A stretch of 16,201 nt of DNA, taken from positions 1 to 16,201 of the forward strand of contig JAMOMM010000098.1 in the NCBI GenBank assembly GCA_027067085.1. Direction: 5' to 3'. The DNA is from Hyphomicrobiales bacterium. GTDB lineage: Bacteria > Pseudomonadota > Alphaproteobacteria > Rhizobiales > Aestuariivirgaceae. Positions 14,341 to 16,201 of the stretch are shown piece after piece. Below the pieces are notes generated by a model. That model saw only the letters and a list, made by a program, of their open reading frames with translations. It was not told the origin of the DNA and made no database searches. A program made the translations under genes and the position numbers. Within the stretch, counting starts at the first letter, position 1; every line of letters begins with the position of its first letter.

Positions 14341-15480
14341 TCAGTCCTTCAGCAATTCGCGAGCGATTATAAGTCGCATAATTTCGTTGGTGCCTTCTAA
14401 GATTTGATGAACACGTAAATCGCGCAAATAACGCTCAATCGGAAAGTCTTCTAAATACCCATACCCGCCATGCAATTGCAGCGCACGATTAACCACATCA
14501 AAGCCAACGTCTGTTGCCATGCGCTTGGCCATTGCAGCGGTGGCCGTAGCATCAGGTGATTTGACTTGTACCAAAGCTGCAGCTTTATACAAAAGCAACC
14601 GCGCCGCCTCTAACTCGGTTGCCATGTCAGCCAACCTAAATTGCAAGGCTTGGAAACTTGCAAGCGGTTTACCAAACTGGGTCCGCCCTTTTAAGTATTC
14701 AATTGCCATATCAAGGCAGGCTTGTGCGCCACCAAGAGAACACGCACCAACGTTCAAACGCCCACCATCAAGGCCAGCCATTGCAATTTTAAAACCATCG
14801 CCTTCATTGCCAATTAAATTTTGTTTTGGCACCTTGCAGTCTTCGAAAAACACCGCTGCCGTTGGTTGAGAATGCCAACCTAGTTTCTTTTCCTGTGGGC
14901 CAAACGAAAGGCCTTTAGTATCTTTATCAATGGCAATGCATGAAATGCCACCAGAACCAGCACCACCCGTTCGCACCATCACCAGATAAATATCCGAAGC
15001 GCCTGCGCCAGAAATAAACGCTTTTGAACCGTTGATATAATAAAAATCGCCATCAAGGGTGGCTTTGGTCGTTAAGCTGGCAGCATCAGAACCAGCATCT
15101 GGTTCAGTTAAGCAGTAACTCGCCACAGATTTCATTGATGTGAGGTCTGGTAAAAACTTTTTGCGCTGTTCGTCACCACCAAACGAATCAATCATCCATG
15201 CAACCATATTATGAATAGACATGTAAGCGGCCGTTGACGGGCACGCTTTTGCCAGCTCTTCAAAAACAATTGCAGCATCAAGACGCGTTAAGCCAGATCC
15301 GCCAAATTCTTCTTTGACGTAAAGCCCAGCCATACCGTGCGCCGCAGCGTTCTCTAGTACATCGCGGGGAAAATGGCGTTCTTTATCCCATTTTGCCGCG
15401 TGTGGTGCAATCTCGTTTTGGGCGAAATTAGCGGCCATATCGCGAAAAGCGACTTGTTCTTCAGTAAATTCAAAGTTCAT
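14341..15480 (-). CDS. Acyl-CoA dehydrogenase, probably isobutyryl-CoA dehydrogenase
   Basis: An FAD enzyme that introduces the alpha-beta double bond into isobutyryl-CoA in valine catabolism. In 379 residues it has the N-terminal helical domain (MNFEFTEEQVAFRDMAANFA), the beta-domain flavin motif YCLTEPDAGSDAASL (about 127-141), and the C-terminal RTQFGKPLASFQALQFRLADM segment. The HGGYGYLEDFPIERYLRD and ILEGTNEIMR motifs follow, with the putative catalytic base Glu362. The catalytic Glu position near the C-terminus is that of short-chain and isobutyryl-CoA dehydrogenases rather than isovaleryl-CoA dehydrogenase. Substrate specificity rests on the linked HIBCH gene 3 bases downstream and the nearby HIBADH gene. 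A TTGCTG-17-TATATA promoter precedes it. Confidence 0.9.
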   Translation of the reverse strand: MNFEFTEEQVAFRDMAANFAQNEIAPHAAKWDKERHFPRDVLENAAAHGMAGLYVKEEFGGSGLTRLDAAIVFEELAKACPSTAAYMSIHNMVAWMIDSFGGDEQRKKFLPDLTSMKSVASYCLTEPDAGSDAASLTTKATLDGDFYYINGSKAFISGAGASDIYLVMVRTGGAGSGGISCIAIDKDTKGLSFGPQEKKLGWHSQPTAAVFFEDCKVPKQNLIGNEGDGFKIAMAGLDGGRLNVGACSLGGAQACLDMAIEYLKGRTQFGKPLASFQALQFRLADMATELEAARLLLYKAAALVQVKSPDATATAAMAKRMATDVGFDVVNRALQLHGGYGYLEDFPIERYLRDLRVHQILEGTNEIMRLIIARELLKD

Positions 15481-15528
15481 TAACCCTGTTGCCTCACTTT
15501 AGTCACAAGAAACAGCACTGTACATTGC

Positions 15529-15557
15529 TATATAAATTTCAGGTTGCAGTGCAGCAA
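15529..15557 (-). promoter_or_regulatory. Candidate promoter of the isobutyryl-CoA dehydrogenase / HIBCH operon
   Basis: On the minus strand TTGCTG (15557-15552) and TATATA (15534-15529) are separated by exactly 17 bases and lie about 50 bases before the start codon. The 106-base interval to the divergent extensin-like gene must also hold that gene's promoter, for which I see no clear elements. Confidence 0.5.
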
Positions 15558-15586
15558 ATTGGTATCAAAGACGAACGGGGCGATAA

Positions 15587-16201
15587 ATGTCAATAAGACT
15601 GACGTTTATAATACTTTTGGCGGGAACGATCTCAACACCTGCATTTGCAGAAGGTGGTCGTTTTGACAGTCCAAAAATAAAGCGGTCACCGTTAAAGTTT
15701 CGGCTTGGCCCAACTAAACCTGCGCCTACTAAAAAGTCAGGTATTCTTTCTTTGATCGAAAGAACAATGCCTCAAACGCGCCAGCAACCAGCACAGCGCG
15801 AACCGCAGCGGGCGGCAAAAGGTGTTGCGAACCCACTTGGGTTTGCGTATGTACCATTGCCCCGCCGCAAGCCACTACGAGGCCAGTCCCTACAAAATCG
15901 CGGCCAAAATCGTGTTGCAGATGGACGGCCTCTTCCCGTTGTTCAGACCAAACGCAACGGTGAAGTCAATATTGTGCTAGATCGCTTACAGCGCGAACGT
16001 AACCAAGCATCAGCTCGCAACTTACGTCCGACATTAAAAACTTCATGGTCCAAGGGCCAAATTAAATCTGCCGTAGACCGTTGCAAACTTGTGTTGGCGA
16101 CAACCAATATTGGCGGTGAAATTTTACCACCAATAGGCGGTTCTGGCGGTTGTGGCATTGCAGCGCCTTTGCTCATTACATCATTTGGCGCGGTAAAAGT
16201 T
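15587..16201 (+). CDS. Extensin-like C-terminal domain protein, secreted, N-terminal part
   Basis: The frame opens at ATG 15587 (GGGG about 8 bases upstream) and runs for 205 codons to the window edge without a stop. Residues 1-21 form a signal peptide ending in AFA. Residues 22-150 form a Pro-, Arg- and Gln-rich low-complexity region, probably extended. From about residue 155 the sequence matches the start of the extensin-like C-terminal domain found in many alphaproteobacteria: WSKGQIKSAVDRCKLVL with Cys166, then ILPPIGGSGGCGIAAPLLI with Cys189, fitting the gCGi-x-Pv signature. The rest of the domain should lie beyond the window. Its function is unknown; a cell-envelope or peptidoglycan-related role is often supposed. 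It is divergent from the acyl-CoA dehydrogenase gene. Confidence 0.8.
   Translation, partial: MSIRLTFIILLAGTISTPAFAEGGRFDSPKIKRSPLKFRLGPTKPAPTKKSGILSLIERTMPQTRQQPAQREPQRAAKGVANPLGFAYVPLPRRKPLRGQSLQNRGQNRVADGRPLPVVQTKRNGEVNIVLDRLQRERNQASARNLRPTLKTSWSKGQIKSAVDRCKLVLATTNIGGEILPPIGGSGGCGIAAPLLITSFGAVKV

Noticed and set aside
15943..16176. Minus-strand frame at the right edge
   Set aside because: Opposite the extensin-like gene, which has a signal peptide and a recognisable domain; this frame has neither.

Overview
The window looks like a chromosomal segment of an alphaproteobacterium, most likely Hyphomicrobiales (Rhizobiales). The evidence is the C4-pathway 5-aminolevulinate synthase, the glyA-nrdR-ribD-ribE-ribH-nusB gene order, the divergent bamE / cytochrome-c-chaperone / DUF177 arrangement, and a MarR regulator (LdtR type) paired with an L,D-transpeptidase. 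Base composition is moderate, below that of typical soil rhizobia. No rRNA, tRNA, CRISPR array, phage gene or intact insertion sequence was seen.

Layout. (1) 1-1209: a partial DUF177 gene and a ubiquinol-cytochrome c chaperone gene on the minus strand, with the outer-membrane assembly lipoprotein gene bamE running divergently. (2) 1207-6910: a tight minus-strand run of glyA, nrdR, ribD, ribE, ribH, nusB and an MFS permease gene, probably one operon. It joins one-carbon metabolism, control of ribonucleotide reductase, riboflavin synthesis and transcription antitermination. A sigma70-like promoter whose -35 and spacer are covered by a perfect 10-bp inverted repeat lies in front of glyA. (3) 7055-9031: a secreted HEQTH-containing protein resembling DUF922, and hemA. 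The hemA upstream region has an FNR/FixK-like box inside a longer perfect palindrome. (4) 9192-11179: an L,D-transpeptidase gene and its putative regulator, separated by a good intrinsic terminator. (5) 11368-15480: valine catabolism, with isobutyryl-CoA dehydrogenase and 3-hydroxyisobutyryl-CoA hydrolase tightly linked. 3-hydroxyisobutyrate dehydrogenase is separated from them by an unrecognised exported-protein gene and a strong terminator. (6) 15587 to the end: the N-terminal part of a secreted extensin-like-C protein gene on the plus strand.

Most of the window is core metabolism in ordinary arrangement. The less explained parts are the secreted proteins scattered through it (the DUF922-like protein, the internally repeated four-cysteine protein, the extensin-like protein) and several long perfect inverted repeats at promoters. 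I found no convincing new multi-gene system. No stretch longer than about 210 bases lacks a gene.
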